A stretch of DNA of 64,000 nucleotides, taken from positions 1 through 64,000 of the forward strand of contig NZ_JAGIBH010000018.1 in the NCBI RefSeq assembly GCF_017744445.1, written 5' to 3'. Numbering within the stretch: position 1 is the first letter of the stretch; the number at the start of each line of letters is the position of its first letter. A model generated the notes under the pieces. That model saw nothing but the letters and a program-made list of their open reading frames with translations, was not told where the DNA came from and ran no database searches. This document shows, one piece after another, positions 33,215-41,105 of the stretch. The translations under genes and the position numbers were made by a program. Origin of the DNA: Caulobacter sp. Its GTDB lineage: Bacteria; Pseudomonadota; Alphaproteobacteria; Caulobacterales; Caulobacteraceae.

Positions 33215-34168
33215 ATGTCGAGCCCCTCGCCAGAAACCCTGTCGCGCAAGTCCGAGGCCCTGATTCAGGCGCTGGGCGCGGCGATCGCCGAGGCGCTCGC
33301 CGCGCCCGACGTCGAGGAGGTCATCGTCAATGCCGACGGCCATATCTGGATCGAACGGCTCGCGGCGGGCCGCGCGTTCAGCGGCGCGACCTTGACGCGG
33401 TTCGACGCCGAGCGGGTCCTGCGGCTCGTGGCCGACCATGCCGGTGTGGTGGTCAATCACGACCAGCCGCTGATCGCCGCGACCCTGCCGGGCGGGGAGC
33501 GGTTCCAGGGCGTCTACGGCCCGGTGGCCAAGGGGCCCAGCTTCGTGATCCGCAAGCCGCCCTCGGAAATCTTCACGCTCGATCAGTATGTCGAACAGGC
33601 CGTCATGAGCCCGGCGCAGGCCCGGGCGCTCGCCGAGGCGGTCGCCGCCCGCGACAACATCCTGATCGCCGGCGGCACGGGGTCGGGCAAGACCACGCTG
33701 GGCAATGCGATCCTGGCCCTGCCGGCGTTCGCGCAGGACCGCGTGATCCTGATCGAGGACACCGAAGAGCTGAAATGCGCCGCGCGCGATCAGCTTTCCC
33801 TGCTGACCCGCGGCGCGGATCCAGCCGTGACCATGGCCGACCTTGTCAAGGTGTCCTTGCGGCTGCGACCCGACCGGATCGTGATCGGCGAGGTGCGCGA
33901 CGGCAGCGCGCTCGATCTGCTCAAGGCGTGGAACACGGGCCATCCCGGCGGCTTGGCGACCTTGCACGCCAACAGCGCCGCCGAAGCCTTGACCCGCCTG
34001 GAGGATCTGATCGGCGAGGTCAGCCAGACCGTGCCGCGGCGGGCGATCGGCCAGGCGATCGACCTCATCGCCTTCCTGCGCCGCGCGCCGGGCGGGCGGC
34101 TGCTCGACAGCCTGGTGCGGGTGGACGGCTGGGAGGAGGGGATCGGCTACCAACTCTCGCCGCTATGA
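33215..34168 (+). CDS. trbB: TrbB/VirB11-family type IV secretion ATPase
   Basis: A 317-aa cytosolic hexameric ATPase. Walker A is AGGTGSGKTTLGNA near residue 155, the Asp box is ILIEDTEELKC, Walker B is IVIGEVRDGSALDLLKAW, and the His box is HPGGLATLHANSAAEAL. It powers pilus biogenesis and substrate passage in Trb systems. ATG 33215 lies 4 bp after the traG stop, so the two are co-transcribed. The usual followers trbC, trbD, trbE and so on are absent: the next genes are on the opposite strand and belong to the mutagenesis cassette, so the transfer operon is truncated here. Confidence 0.92.
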   Translation: MSSPSPETLSRKSEALIQALGAAIAEALAAPDVEEVIVNADGHIWIERLAAGRAFSGATLTRFDAERVLRLVADHAGVVVNHDQPLIAATLPGGERFQGVYGPVAKGPSFVIRKPPSEIFTLDQYVEQAVMSPAQARALAEAVAARDNILIAGGTGSGKTTLGNAILALPAFAQDRVILIEDTEELKCAARDQLSLLTRGADPAVTMADLVKVSLRLRPDRIVIGEVRDGSALDLLKAWNTGHPGGLATLHANSAAEALTRLEDLIGEVSQTVPRRAIGQAIDLIAFLRRAPGGRLLDSLVRVDGWEEGIGYQLSPL

Positions 34169-34236
34169 TCCTCGGGGCCCGCGCCAGGGCGACGTTTCGG
34201 TCCCGCGCCGCCCGGCGCGATCCGCGCCTTGAATCA

Positions 34237-34455
34237 TCAGGGCTTGGAGGCGCGCGGCCGTCGCGGGGTGTCGATATGGGCGAGAGCCCGGGGGCCAGCG
34301 TCGCGGGTCCAAACCCGCCCGGTCTCGCCGCGGAAGCCGTTCATGTCGGTCACCGCGATATCGTGGTGACGCTTGTTCAGGTGCTCGGCGGTCGAGGCCT
34401 TGCGCTTGACGCGCCGGAACGGGGTGATGACGCCGTCGTCTGGACGTCGCGCCAA
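34237..34455 (-). CDS. Short ORF or gene remnant downstream of dnaE2
   Basis: The minus-strand frame ending at 34237 has strong coding-like third-position GC preference over about 70 codons (VITPFRRVKRKAS, IAVTDMNGFRGETGRVW). I do not recognise it. A TTG at 34455 could start a 72-aa protein, but it has no clear ribosome binding site, and the frame extends back into the dnaE2 end. It may be a real small gene or the 3' remnant of a gene lost at the junction between transfer genes and mutagenesis cassette. Nothing else was found between 34169 and 34522. Confidence 0.35.
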   Translation of the reverse strand: MARRPDDGVITPFRRVKRKASTAEHLNKRHHDIAVTDMNGFRGETGRVWTRDAGPRALAHIDTPRRPRASKP

Positions 34456-34522
34456 GCGCGGGTTGGCGGGATGATCCGCGGCGGCTTGTCTTGGCTCTGC
34501 TGGGGATTGGCGGGCCGCCAGC

Positions 34523-37500
34523 CTAGCAGAAGTTTCGGCTGCGCCGGGCCCAGGCCAAGTCGCCGGCGTCGGCCCCGCGATCCTGCAGGTCGCCCAGGAC
34601 CGCATTGAGGTCGTGAAGCTTGTCGGCGACGAGGTGGACGACATCGCCCTCGCGCTGGATGCGGCCGTCGACGCCGATCAGATGAGCGCCGAGCGCGATG
34701 CGCCGCTGCTTTTCGTAGAGCGTCTTCCAGATCACCAGGTTGGAGACGCCCGTTTCGTCCTTGATGGTCATGAACATCACGCCCTTGGCCGTCCCGGGCA
34801 TCTGCCGAACCATGACGAGACCGGCGGTGCGCACGTGGCGCCCATCGCGGGCGGTGGCGGCGACCTGGCAGGGCACGCGGCCCAGGGCCTCCAGCTCTGG
34901 ACGCAGCAGGGCCAGGGGATGGCGGCGCAGCGACAGGCCGACATTGTGCAGGTCCTCGATGATCTGGCGGCCCTCGGTCATGGGCTTGAGCGCCGGCTCG
35001 GGCTCGTTCAGTTCGGCAACCTGGCCATGATCGAACAACGGCAGGGGCGCATCGGACAGGGCCTTGATCGTCCAGGTCACCGCGCGGCGCGGCAGGACCA
35101 TCGACGGGGCGAAGGCGTCGGCCTTGGCCAGGCGATCGAGCGAGGCGGTCATGGCGCCGGACCGGCGCCAGACGTCGTCGATCGAGACATAAGGGGCGTC
35201 GGCGCGGGCCAGGACGATGCGCGCGGCCTCGTCCTCGCGCAGCCCTCGGACCAGTCTCAAGCCCAGGCGCACGGCGAACCGCCCGGTCTGGCCGATGGGT
35301 TCGAGCGTGCAGTCCCAACGCGAGGCGTTGACGCAGATCGGCCGGATCTCGACGCCGTGGGCCTTGGCGTCGTCGACGATGTCGGAGGGCTGGTAGAAGC
35401 CCATCGGCTGGCTGTTGAGCAGGGCCGCGCAGAAGATGTCGGGGTGGTGGCGCTTGAGCCAGCTGGAGGCGTAGGCCAGGAGCGCGAAGCTGGCCGCATG
35501 GCTTTCCGGAAAGCCATAGCTGCCAAATCCCTCCAGCTGGCTGAAGGTCTGCAGGGCGAAGGCCTCATCATAGCCGCGCGCGACCATGCCGCCGACCAGC
35601 TTGTCGCGGAAATGGCTGACCCCGCCGGTGAACTTGAAGGTGGCCATGGCCCGGCGCAGCTGGTCGGCCTCGCCGGGCGTGAAGCCGGCGCACTCGATGG
35701 CCACCCGCATGGCCTGCTCCTGGAAGAGCGGCACGCCGAGGGTCTTGCCCAGCACCTTCTCCAGTTCCGGCTTGGGGTAGCTGACCTTCTCCTTGCCCTC
35801 GCGCCGGCGCAGATAGGGGTGGACCATGTCGCCCTGGATCGGGCCAGGCCGGACAATGGCGACCTCGATGACCAGATCGTAGAAGCTGCGGGGCTTGAGC
35901 CTGGGCAGCATGGCCATCTGGGCTCGGCTCTCGATCTGGAAGACGCCCAGGGTGTCGGCCCGCCGGATCATCGCGTAGGTGCGCGGATCCTCTGGCGGGA
36001 TGGTGGCCAGGTCCAGCTGAATGCCCTTGTGATCGGCCAGCAGGTCCAGGCCGCGCTTCAGACAGGTCAGCATGCCCAGCGCCAGGCAGTCGACCTTCAT
36101 GAACTTCAGCTCGTCGATGTCGTCCTTGTCCCACTCGATGATCTGGCGGCCGTCCATGCGGGCCGGCTCGATCGGCACCAGCTCGTCGAGCCGGTCCTCG
36201 GTCAGGACGAAGCCGCCGGGATGCTGGGAGAAGTGGCGTGGGGTGTTGAGCAGCAGGGCCGCCAGCTCCAGCGTCAGGCGCAGGCGCCGATCGGTCAGAT
36301 CCAGGCCGACGTCGCGGGCGTGCTTTTCCTCGATCTGCTCGCGCGAGAAGCTCCAGACCTGGTTGCCCAGGGCCTCGGTCATGTCCTCGGGCAGGCCCAG
36401 GACCTTGCCGACGTCCTTGACCGCGCCCTTGGGGCGGAAGCGCTGGACGACCGCGACGATGGCTGAGCGGTGGCGGCCATAGGTCTCGAACACCCACTGC
36501 ATCACCGTTTCGCGCCGACCGTGTTCGAAGTCGACGTCGATGTCCGGCGGCTCGTCACGCTCCTGGCTGACAAAACGCTCGAACAGCAGATCGTTGCGCT
36601 CGGGGTCGATGCTGGTGATGCCCAGCACGTAGCAGACCGACGAGTTGGCGGCCGAGCCGCGGCCCTGGCAGAGGATGTCCTGGCTGCGGGCGAAGCGGAC
36701 GATGGCGTTGACGGTCAGGAAGTAGGGGGCATAGCCCAGCTGGCCGATGAGCTTCAGTTCATGGCGCAGCAGACGCTCGACCTCTGGCGTCACCCCGTCG
36801 GGAAAGCGCTGGGCCGCGCCTTCCCAGGTCAGGCGCTCCAGGGTCTCCTGGGCCGTGCGGCCCGCCTCCACCACCTCGTGGGGATACTGGTAGGTCAGCT
36901 GGTCGAGCGAGAACCCGCAGCGACCGGCGATCCGGGTCGAGGCGGCGATGGCGCCGGCGATGTCGAAGGCCGATCCGAGGCGCGAGAACCGGCGCTGGAT
37001 TTCTGCAGGGGCCAGCAGCTGGCGGTCGGCGTCACGTTCGCGTCGAAAGCCGGCATCGTCGATAGTGGTCTTTTCGCGGATGCAGGTGACGACGTCCTGC
37101 AGCAACCGCAGCTCGCGCCGATGCATGAGGACGCGATTGGTCACCACGGGGGTGACCCCGGCCGCGCGGGCCAGCTGGTCGAGCTGATAGAGCCGCAGGG
37201 CGTCGTTGGGTCGACGCCTGAGGGTCAGGGCGACGTGGGCGTTTGGACCGAAGATCGCGGCGATCTTCCTTAGCCGCAGGCGGCAGGTCTCGTCGGCGCG
37301 GTCGGGGACAAGGATGGCGATCAGGCCCTCGGCATGGGCGGCGACATCGTCCAGGCCCAGGTCGCACTCGCCCTTGCCGGCCCGGCTCTTGCCCAGGGAC
37401 AGCAGCCGGCAGAGCCGGGCGTAGGCGGCCCGGTCGGTGGGCAGCACCAGCAAGATCGTGCCGTCATTCAAGGCCAGCTCGCAGCCGATGATCAGCCGCA

Positions 37501-37708
37501 CGCCCGTGGCCCTGGCCGCCACATGGGCGCGCACCACGCCGGCCAGGCTGTTGCGATCGCAAATCGCCAGGGCGCGGTAGCCCAGTCGGGCGGCCTCTTC
37601 GAACAGCTCGCCCGGCGAGGATACGCCGCGCAGGAGCGAGAAGTGCGAGGCGCACTGCAGCTCGACATAGGCGCCAAGGTCTTCGGCATCGGACATTGGG
37701 CCGCTCAT
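34523..37708 (-). CDS. dnaE2: Error-prone DNA polymerase III alpha, DnaE2 (ImuC)
   Basis: A 1061-aa C-family polymerase, close to the usual length of about 1080. An N-terminal PHP domain (ASHFSLLRGVSSPGELFEEA, ALAICDRNSLAG) is followed by the polymerase core with the catalytic PDIDVDFEHGRRE motif near residue 390, then the FPESHAASFALLAYASSW region, helix-hairpin-helix and an OB domain (GLVMVRQMPGTAKGVMF). It lacks the long C-terminal tail of replicative DnaE1. It is the catalytic polymerase of the SOS mutasome with ImuA and ImuB. Its ATG overlaps the imuB stop by 4 bp. A plasmid copy may supplement or replace a chromosomal one. Confidence 0.95.
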   Translation of the reverse strand: MSGPMSDAEDLGAYVELQCASHFSLLRGVSSPGELFEEAARLGYRALAICDRNSLAGVVRAHVAARATGVRLIIGCELALNDGTILLVLPTDRAAYARLCRLLSLGKSRAGKGECDLGLDDVAAHAEGLIAILVPDRADETCRLRLRKIAAIFGPNAHVALTLRRRPNDALRLYQLDQLARAAGVTPVVTNRVLMHRRELRLLQDVVTCIREKTTIDDAGFRRERDADRQLLAPAEIQRRFSRLGSAFDIAGAIAASTRIAGRCGFSLDQLTYQYPHEVVEAGRTAQETLERLTWEGAAQRFPDGVTPEVERLLRHELKLIGQLGYAPYFLTVNAIVRFARSQDILCQGRGSAANSSVCYVLGITSIDPERNDLLFERFVSQERDEPPDIDVDFEHGRRETVMQWVFETYGRHRSAIVAVVQRFRPKGAVKDVGKVLGLPEDMTEALGNQVWSFSREQIEEKHARDVGLDLTDRRLRLTLELAALLLNTPRHFSQHPGGFVLTEDRLDELVPIEPARMDGRQIIEWDKDDIDELKFMKVDCLALGMLTCLKRGLDLLADHKGIQLDLATIPPEDPRTYAMIRRADTLGVFQIESRAQMAMLPRLKPRSFYDLVIEVAIVRPGPIQGDMVHPYLRRREGKEKVSYPKPELEKVLGKTLGVPLFQEQAMRVAIECAGFTPGEADQLRRAMATFKFTGGVSHFRDKLVGGMVARGYDEAFALQTFSQLEGFGSYGFPESHAASFALLAYASSWLKRHHPDIFCAALLNSQPMGFYQPSDIVDDAKAHGVEIRPICVNASRWDCTLEPIGQTGRFAVRLGLRLVRGLREDEAARIVLARADAPYVSIDDVWRRSGAMTASLDRLAKADAFAPSMVLPRRAVTWTIKALSDAPLPLFDHGQVAELNEPEPALKPMTEGRQIIEDLHNVGLSLRRHPLALLRPELEALGRVPCQVAATARDGRHVRTAGLVMVRQMPGTAKGVMFMTIKDETGVSNLVIWKTLYEKQRRIALGAHLIGVDGRIQREGDVVHLVADKLHDLNAVLGDLQDRGADAGDLAWARRSRNFC

Positions 37709-39246
37709 CCGAACAGGCCATGCATGAACCAGCGCTGGCTGCCGCTGTCGGCATGTTCGCCGTCGCCGTCCCGGAAGATCCAGAACCGCTCGCCGCCCTC
37801 ATCCTCGACCTGGAAATAGTCGCGCGAGGTCGAGAGCTCGGCGTCGCGCTTCCACCATTCGCCATAGACGCGCTCGGGCCCGTCGGCGCAGCGCACGCGC
37901 CGGCGCTTGCCGCGCCAGGTGAAGAGGTTGGGCGGGGCGTCGGGCAAGAGGGCGATGGTCTCGATCGGTTCGGGGCGGCCCAGCAGACGTGAAGGCCTTG
38001 GCCAATCGATCGGCCAGGAATGGGTGGCCAGCGGGTCCAGCGCCGAGGCCTTGCGCACCGAGCGTTCGGGAATGTCGCTATCGACGCTGGCCAGGCTGTA
38101 GACGTTCTCAGGCCCCAGGCGCGTGGCCAGGGTGTCGACCAGGGCGGCCAGATCCGGCGCGGGCGCCCGGCCGCCCAGGGCTTGGGCCTGGTGGTAGACC
38201 AGGGGCTCGGCCCCAGGGGCGGCGAGCATCATCTTCTCGACGCCGAAGCCCGGATCGACGGTCTCCAGCTTGCCGCAGAGCAGTTTGGCCAGACGGGGCG
38301 CGTCGCGCGAAGGCTTGGCCAGGCCCAGACGCACCGTCTCGATGCGATTGTCGACCCGGATGAAATAGGCGTCGAGCCGCAGGGCGCCGAGGCTGGCCTC
38401 TTCCAGCGCGCCGCACAGGCTGCTCGTGAGGTCGGTGAGATAGCGCGCCAGGGTCTCGGGCGCGCCGATCGGTTCGGCGAAGACCCGGCTCACGGCCTTG
38501 GTTTCCGGGGCCATCACGGGCTGGATCGGTTCGGCGACGCGGCCGAAGGCCTGATCGAGGCGGCGAACCGGCTCCAGCCCATAGCGCTTGGCCAGCGGGC
38601 CCTTGGGCGTCTGCTCCAGCTCGGCGATGGTGTCGAAGCCAACGCCGGAAAGGGTCTGGACGAGGTCGTGGGGCAGGCGCAGGGCCGCGACCGGCAGGGC
38701 GGCGAGCTCGCGGCCGGTGCCTCCCGGGGCGGCGACGAAGATCGCGCGCCGACTCCAGCGGGCCAAGGCATGAGCGCCGCCCCAGCTGTCGGCCATGGCG
38801 ATGCTGACGCCAAACCCTGCCCTGGTCAGCCGCGCGCGGAGATCGATCAACATCTTCTCCTCGCCGCCGAAGCGATGGGCGCAGCCGCTGGCCTCGATCA
38901 CCAGGCCATCAGCGCCATCGGCCGCCACGACCGGCGAGTAGAGCTTCTGGGCCCAGAGGGCGAGGCGATGCAGGGCGGCGGCGTCGTCCGCGGCGTCCAG
39001 CGCGTGCAGGACCAGGCCTGGTGTGGCGGCGGTCGCGTGGGCCACCGCCTGTCCCAGACGGAGGCCCAACTGGGCGGCGGCCGGATTCATCGCCGCGACC
39101 ACCCGCGCGCGGTTGCGGCGGCCGATCATCGCCACCGGCGTCTCAGGCGGCGGCGCGGCCTTGCCCTGCGATCTCGCCAACCGATCGGTCGACCAGTGGG
39201 GCAGGTAGATGGAGATGACCCTTGGCGTCACAGGCTTCCAGCTCAA
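37705..39246 (-). CDS. imuB: ImuB, catalytically inactive Y-family mutasome subunit
   Basis: A 513-aa Y-family polymerase-like protein. The start RVISIYLPHWSTDRLAR lacks the acidic residues of the active Y-family motif (compare IDMDAFYASVE in dinB, 43432-44502), and SLDEAYLDV is replaced by VIEASGCAHRFGGEE, so it is a scaffold, not a polymerase. The C-terminal extension of about 150 residues after the little-finger region is where ImuB contacts ImuA, DnaE2 and the sliding clamp. TTG 39246 opens the frame; GTG 39231 with GGAAG upstream is also plausible. It overlaps the 3' end of imuA by roughly 90-100 bp in another frame and dnaE2 by 4 bp. Confidence 0.92.
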   Translation of the reverse strand: MSWKPVTPRVISIYLPHWSTDRLARSQGKAAPPPETPVAMIGRRNRARVVAAMNPAAAQLGLRLGQAVAHATAATPGLVLHALDAADDAAALHRLALWAQKLYSPVVAADGADGLVIEASGCAHRFGGEEKMLIDLRARLTRAGFGVSIAMADSWGGAHALARWSRRAIFVAAPGGTGRELAALPVAALRLPHDLVQTLSGVGFDTIAELEQTPKGPLAKRYGLEPVRRLDQAFGRVAEPIQPVMAPETKAVSRVFAEPIGAPETLARYLTDLTSSLCGALEEASLGALRLDAYFIRVDNRIETVRLGLAKPSRDAPRLAKLLCGKLETVDPGFGVEKMMLAAPGAEPLVYHQAQALGGRAPAPDLAALVDTLATRLGPENVYSLASVDSDIPERSVRKASALDPLATHSWPIDWPRPSRLLGRPEPIETIALLPDAPPNLFTWRGKRRRVRCADGPERVYGEWWKRDAELSTSRDYFQVEDEGGERFWIFRDGDGEHADSGSQRWFMHGLFG

Positions 39247-39904
39247 TGTCGAAGGCGTCGCCGGCGCGGCAGCGGAGAAGTTCGAGAAACCAGCGTTGGG
39301 GACCCACGCCGGGCACGGGGAGAAGCGGTGAGGGCAGGGTCGAGACCCGCCACCTGGTCATGGCCGCGGTGGGCTGGCCCAGGTCGGCCGCGTCAGCGAC
39401 CCGCTTCCAGCGCCGGATCGCCACGGCCAGCTGGCCGCTTTTCTCGGCCGCCAGCTGCAGCCTTCGCGAGGCGGTCATGGAGAGCTTGGCGACCTCGCCG
39501 ACGACGCCGGCCAGACCCGGATGTCTGAGCCCTTCTTCCATCGCCGCCAGCACCCCGGCCTCGTCGCCGGCGTCGGCGAAGATCACCCGGTCCGGCGCCA
39601 GGCCCACCTGGGCCAGGGACGGGGCGAAAAGGTCGGCATATCGACGGCACCACAGCACCGGCCCCTCGGCTCTGGCGAGAATGCCGGCGGCGAAGGCCGC
39701 GGCGCTCGCCCCATGGAGCGCGTCATCCGCGCCGCCCGCGACCTCGTGCAAGGCGCCGTGCGCCAGCCCGCCGCCCGGCAGGCGTTGGTCGATCTGCGGA
39801 ACCCCGAACGGCAGCACCTCGCGCCGCGTCTGGTCGGCGGTCTCGATAGACCGGACCTGACGGCGGAGCGCGTCCAGCGCGGGCGAGGAGAGGGACAATG
39901 ACAT
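39143..39904 (-). CDS. imuA: ImuA, RecA-like mutasome protein
   Basis: A 253-aa RecA/SulA-related protein: VLPFGVPQIDQRLPGGGLAHGALHE at the start of the fold, VLWCRRYADLFAP, and RWKRVADAADLGQPTAAMTRWRV near the end. ATG 39904 is preferred to ATG 39928 because the LexA box at 39922-39936 would otherwise overlap the start. It is the first gene of imuA-imuB-dnaE2, which performs damage-induced mutagenesis in Caulobacter and many other bacteria. Its C-terminal coding part overlaps imuB. Confidence 0.92.
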   Translation of the reverse strand: MSLSLSSPALDALRRQVRSIETADQTRREVLPFGVPQIDQRLPGGGLAHGALHEVAGGADDALHGASAAAFAAGILARAEGPVLWCRRYADLFAPSLAQVGLAPDRVIFADAGDEAGVLAAMEEGLRHPGLAGVVGEVAKLSMTASRRLQLAAEKSGQLAVAIRRWKRVADAADLGQPTAAMTRWRVSTLPSPLLPVPGVGPQRWFLELLRCRAGDAFDIELEACDAKGHLHLPAPLVDRSVGEIAGQGRAAA

Positions 39905-39921
39905 GCTGACAGAACGATCTT

Positions 39922-39936
39922 GTTCCATCTTTGTTC
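39922..39936. promoter_or_regulatory. LexA (SOS) box of imuA-imuB-dnaE2
   Basis: GTTCCATCTTTGTTC is an exact match to the alphaproteobacterial LexA consensus GTTC-N7-GTTC, placed 18 bp upstream of the imuA start at 39904. Confidence 0.88.
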
Positions 39937-40026
39937 TTGTCGCCGATGCGGAGTCAACGGCGGCAGGGTGCGACCTTGCGGCGTTGCAAGGTCAAGATTC
40001 CCGGTGGCGCAAGGCTTTGCGAGGAA

Positions 40027-40389
40027 TCAGAATTTTTTGGCGGCGTCCGCTTTTGACGCCGTGCGGGGAAGGCCTGCCGGTTGCAGAGCCTGGACACGCG
40101 CATAGTAGGGCGCGAACTCCGGATGCCGCTCGATCAACTTCGCCAGGGCGGGGGCGACGGGCGCGGCAAGGCCCGGCTGTTCTTCGGCGAGGCGAGTCGT
40201 CAGGGCGACGATGGCGCGCAAGGTCGGATTGCGCAGCAGTTGCCGCTGGTCCTCAAGGCGCGACGACCACCGTGCGCCGTCCTGGTTCGAGAGCGCGGCG
40301 AGCGCCCGATCGCAATCGGCCGACAGCGCGGCGATCTTGGCGGCGACGCCGACGGACATCGCCAGATTGACAAAGGTTGTCTCGACCAT
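40027..40389 (-). CDS. Hypothetical helical protein
   Basis: A 120-aa, alanine-rich, probably all-helical protein (MVETTFVNLAMSVGVAAKIAALSADCD...) with no recognised domain or membrane segment. ATG 40389 is used rather than the upstream frame opening at 40446. It lies upstream of imuA on the same strand, separated by about 90 bp that carry the LexA box, and is transcribed independently. No function can be assigned. Confidence 0.6.
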   Translation of the reverse strand: MVETTFVNLAMSVGVAAKIAALSADCDRALAALSNQDGARWSSRLEDQRQLLRNPTLRAIVALTTRLAEEQPGLAAPVAPALAKLIERHPEFAPYYARVQALQPAGLPRTASKADAAKKF

Positions 40390-40639
40390 GACGCCGCCTT
40401 CCCGTCCCAATGGACGGCGAGGACATCCGACGCGCACCGTCAACAAAGCTTAAGCGAAGCGCTTGTCAGGCCCCGCTTTGAGGAGGTCAGGCGGGCGGCC
40501 GTGACGGCGTCGCGGGCGCCGCCGCGATGGCCAAGCGGTTCGAGACGCTGGCGAGGACATTACTGGACCGGTTCGGAATCTATGGCGAAGGTCGGCTAGC
40601 GGACGGCGAAGCCCGCGCGATCTGATAGCGTCGCCGCCC

Positions 40640-40891
40640 GTGAGGATCGTGTTGAGCAGCTACACCTTCATCTGTCTGACCGACAATCAGGTCGCCACCT
40701 TCGTCGATCCCCAACCGATCGACGCCGAGGCGATCCGCTCGCACGCCTTCAACCTCCTGCGCGAGCACGCCAGCACCGCTGTCGTCGAGGTGTGGCAGGA
40801 CGAAAAGCTGGTCGAGAAGATCGCCCGCGACGGCGTTCGCGCCTGGCCCCGGGGCGATGCGAGCGGCGACGCGCCCGAGATCACGCCCTAG
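40640..40891 (+). CDS. Hypothetical 83-aa protein
   Basis: A short protein from GTG 40640 (MRIVLSSYTFICLTDNQVATFVDPQPIDAEAI...) with a basic/acidic mix, a VVEVWQDEKLVEKI segment and a proline-rich end. No family is recognised. The coding frame has normal composition for this DNA. It precedes the helicase gene by 214 bp on the same strand, but the possible SOS site in the gap argues for separate promoters. Confidence 0.55.
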   Translation: MRIVLSSYTFICLTDNQVATFVDPQPIDAEAIRSHAFNLLREHASTAVVEVWQDEKLVEKIARDGVRAWPRGDASGDAPEITP

Positions 40892-41074
40892 GCGTCATTG
40901 AGCGGGCGTGTCTTGGGGCCGATCATCGCCTGAGCCGGCGTCGGCCGGCCTGGTCGATCCTCGAGCGGGACGATCGGATCAGACAGGGTCACCACTTTGA
41001 ACCGCAACGGTCCCGGCATGCGGCCCGGTTGCCGCCACGCCCATTGCGAAGGCCTGGCGAACCTGCGAATTTCG

Positions 41075-41089
41075 TTCCCGTTCCGTTTC
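41075..41089. promoter_or_regulatory. Near-match LexA box upstream of the helicase
   Basis: GTTCCCGTTCCGTTT differs from GTTC-N7-GTTC only in the last base and ends 16 bp before the GTG start at 41106. Weak but well placed. Confidence 0.4.
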
Positions 41090-41105
41090 CTCGCGATCGA
41101 GTCCC

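Noticed and set aside
34613..37819. Very long plus-strand ORF (617 aa) and others opposite dnaE2
   Set aside because: Antisense shadow of dnaE2, typical in high-GC coding DNA.
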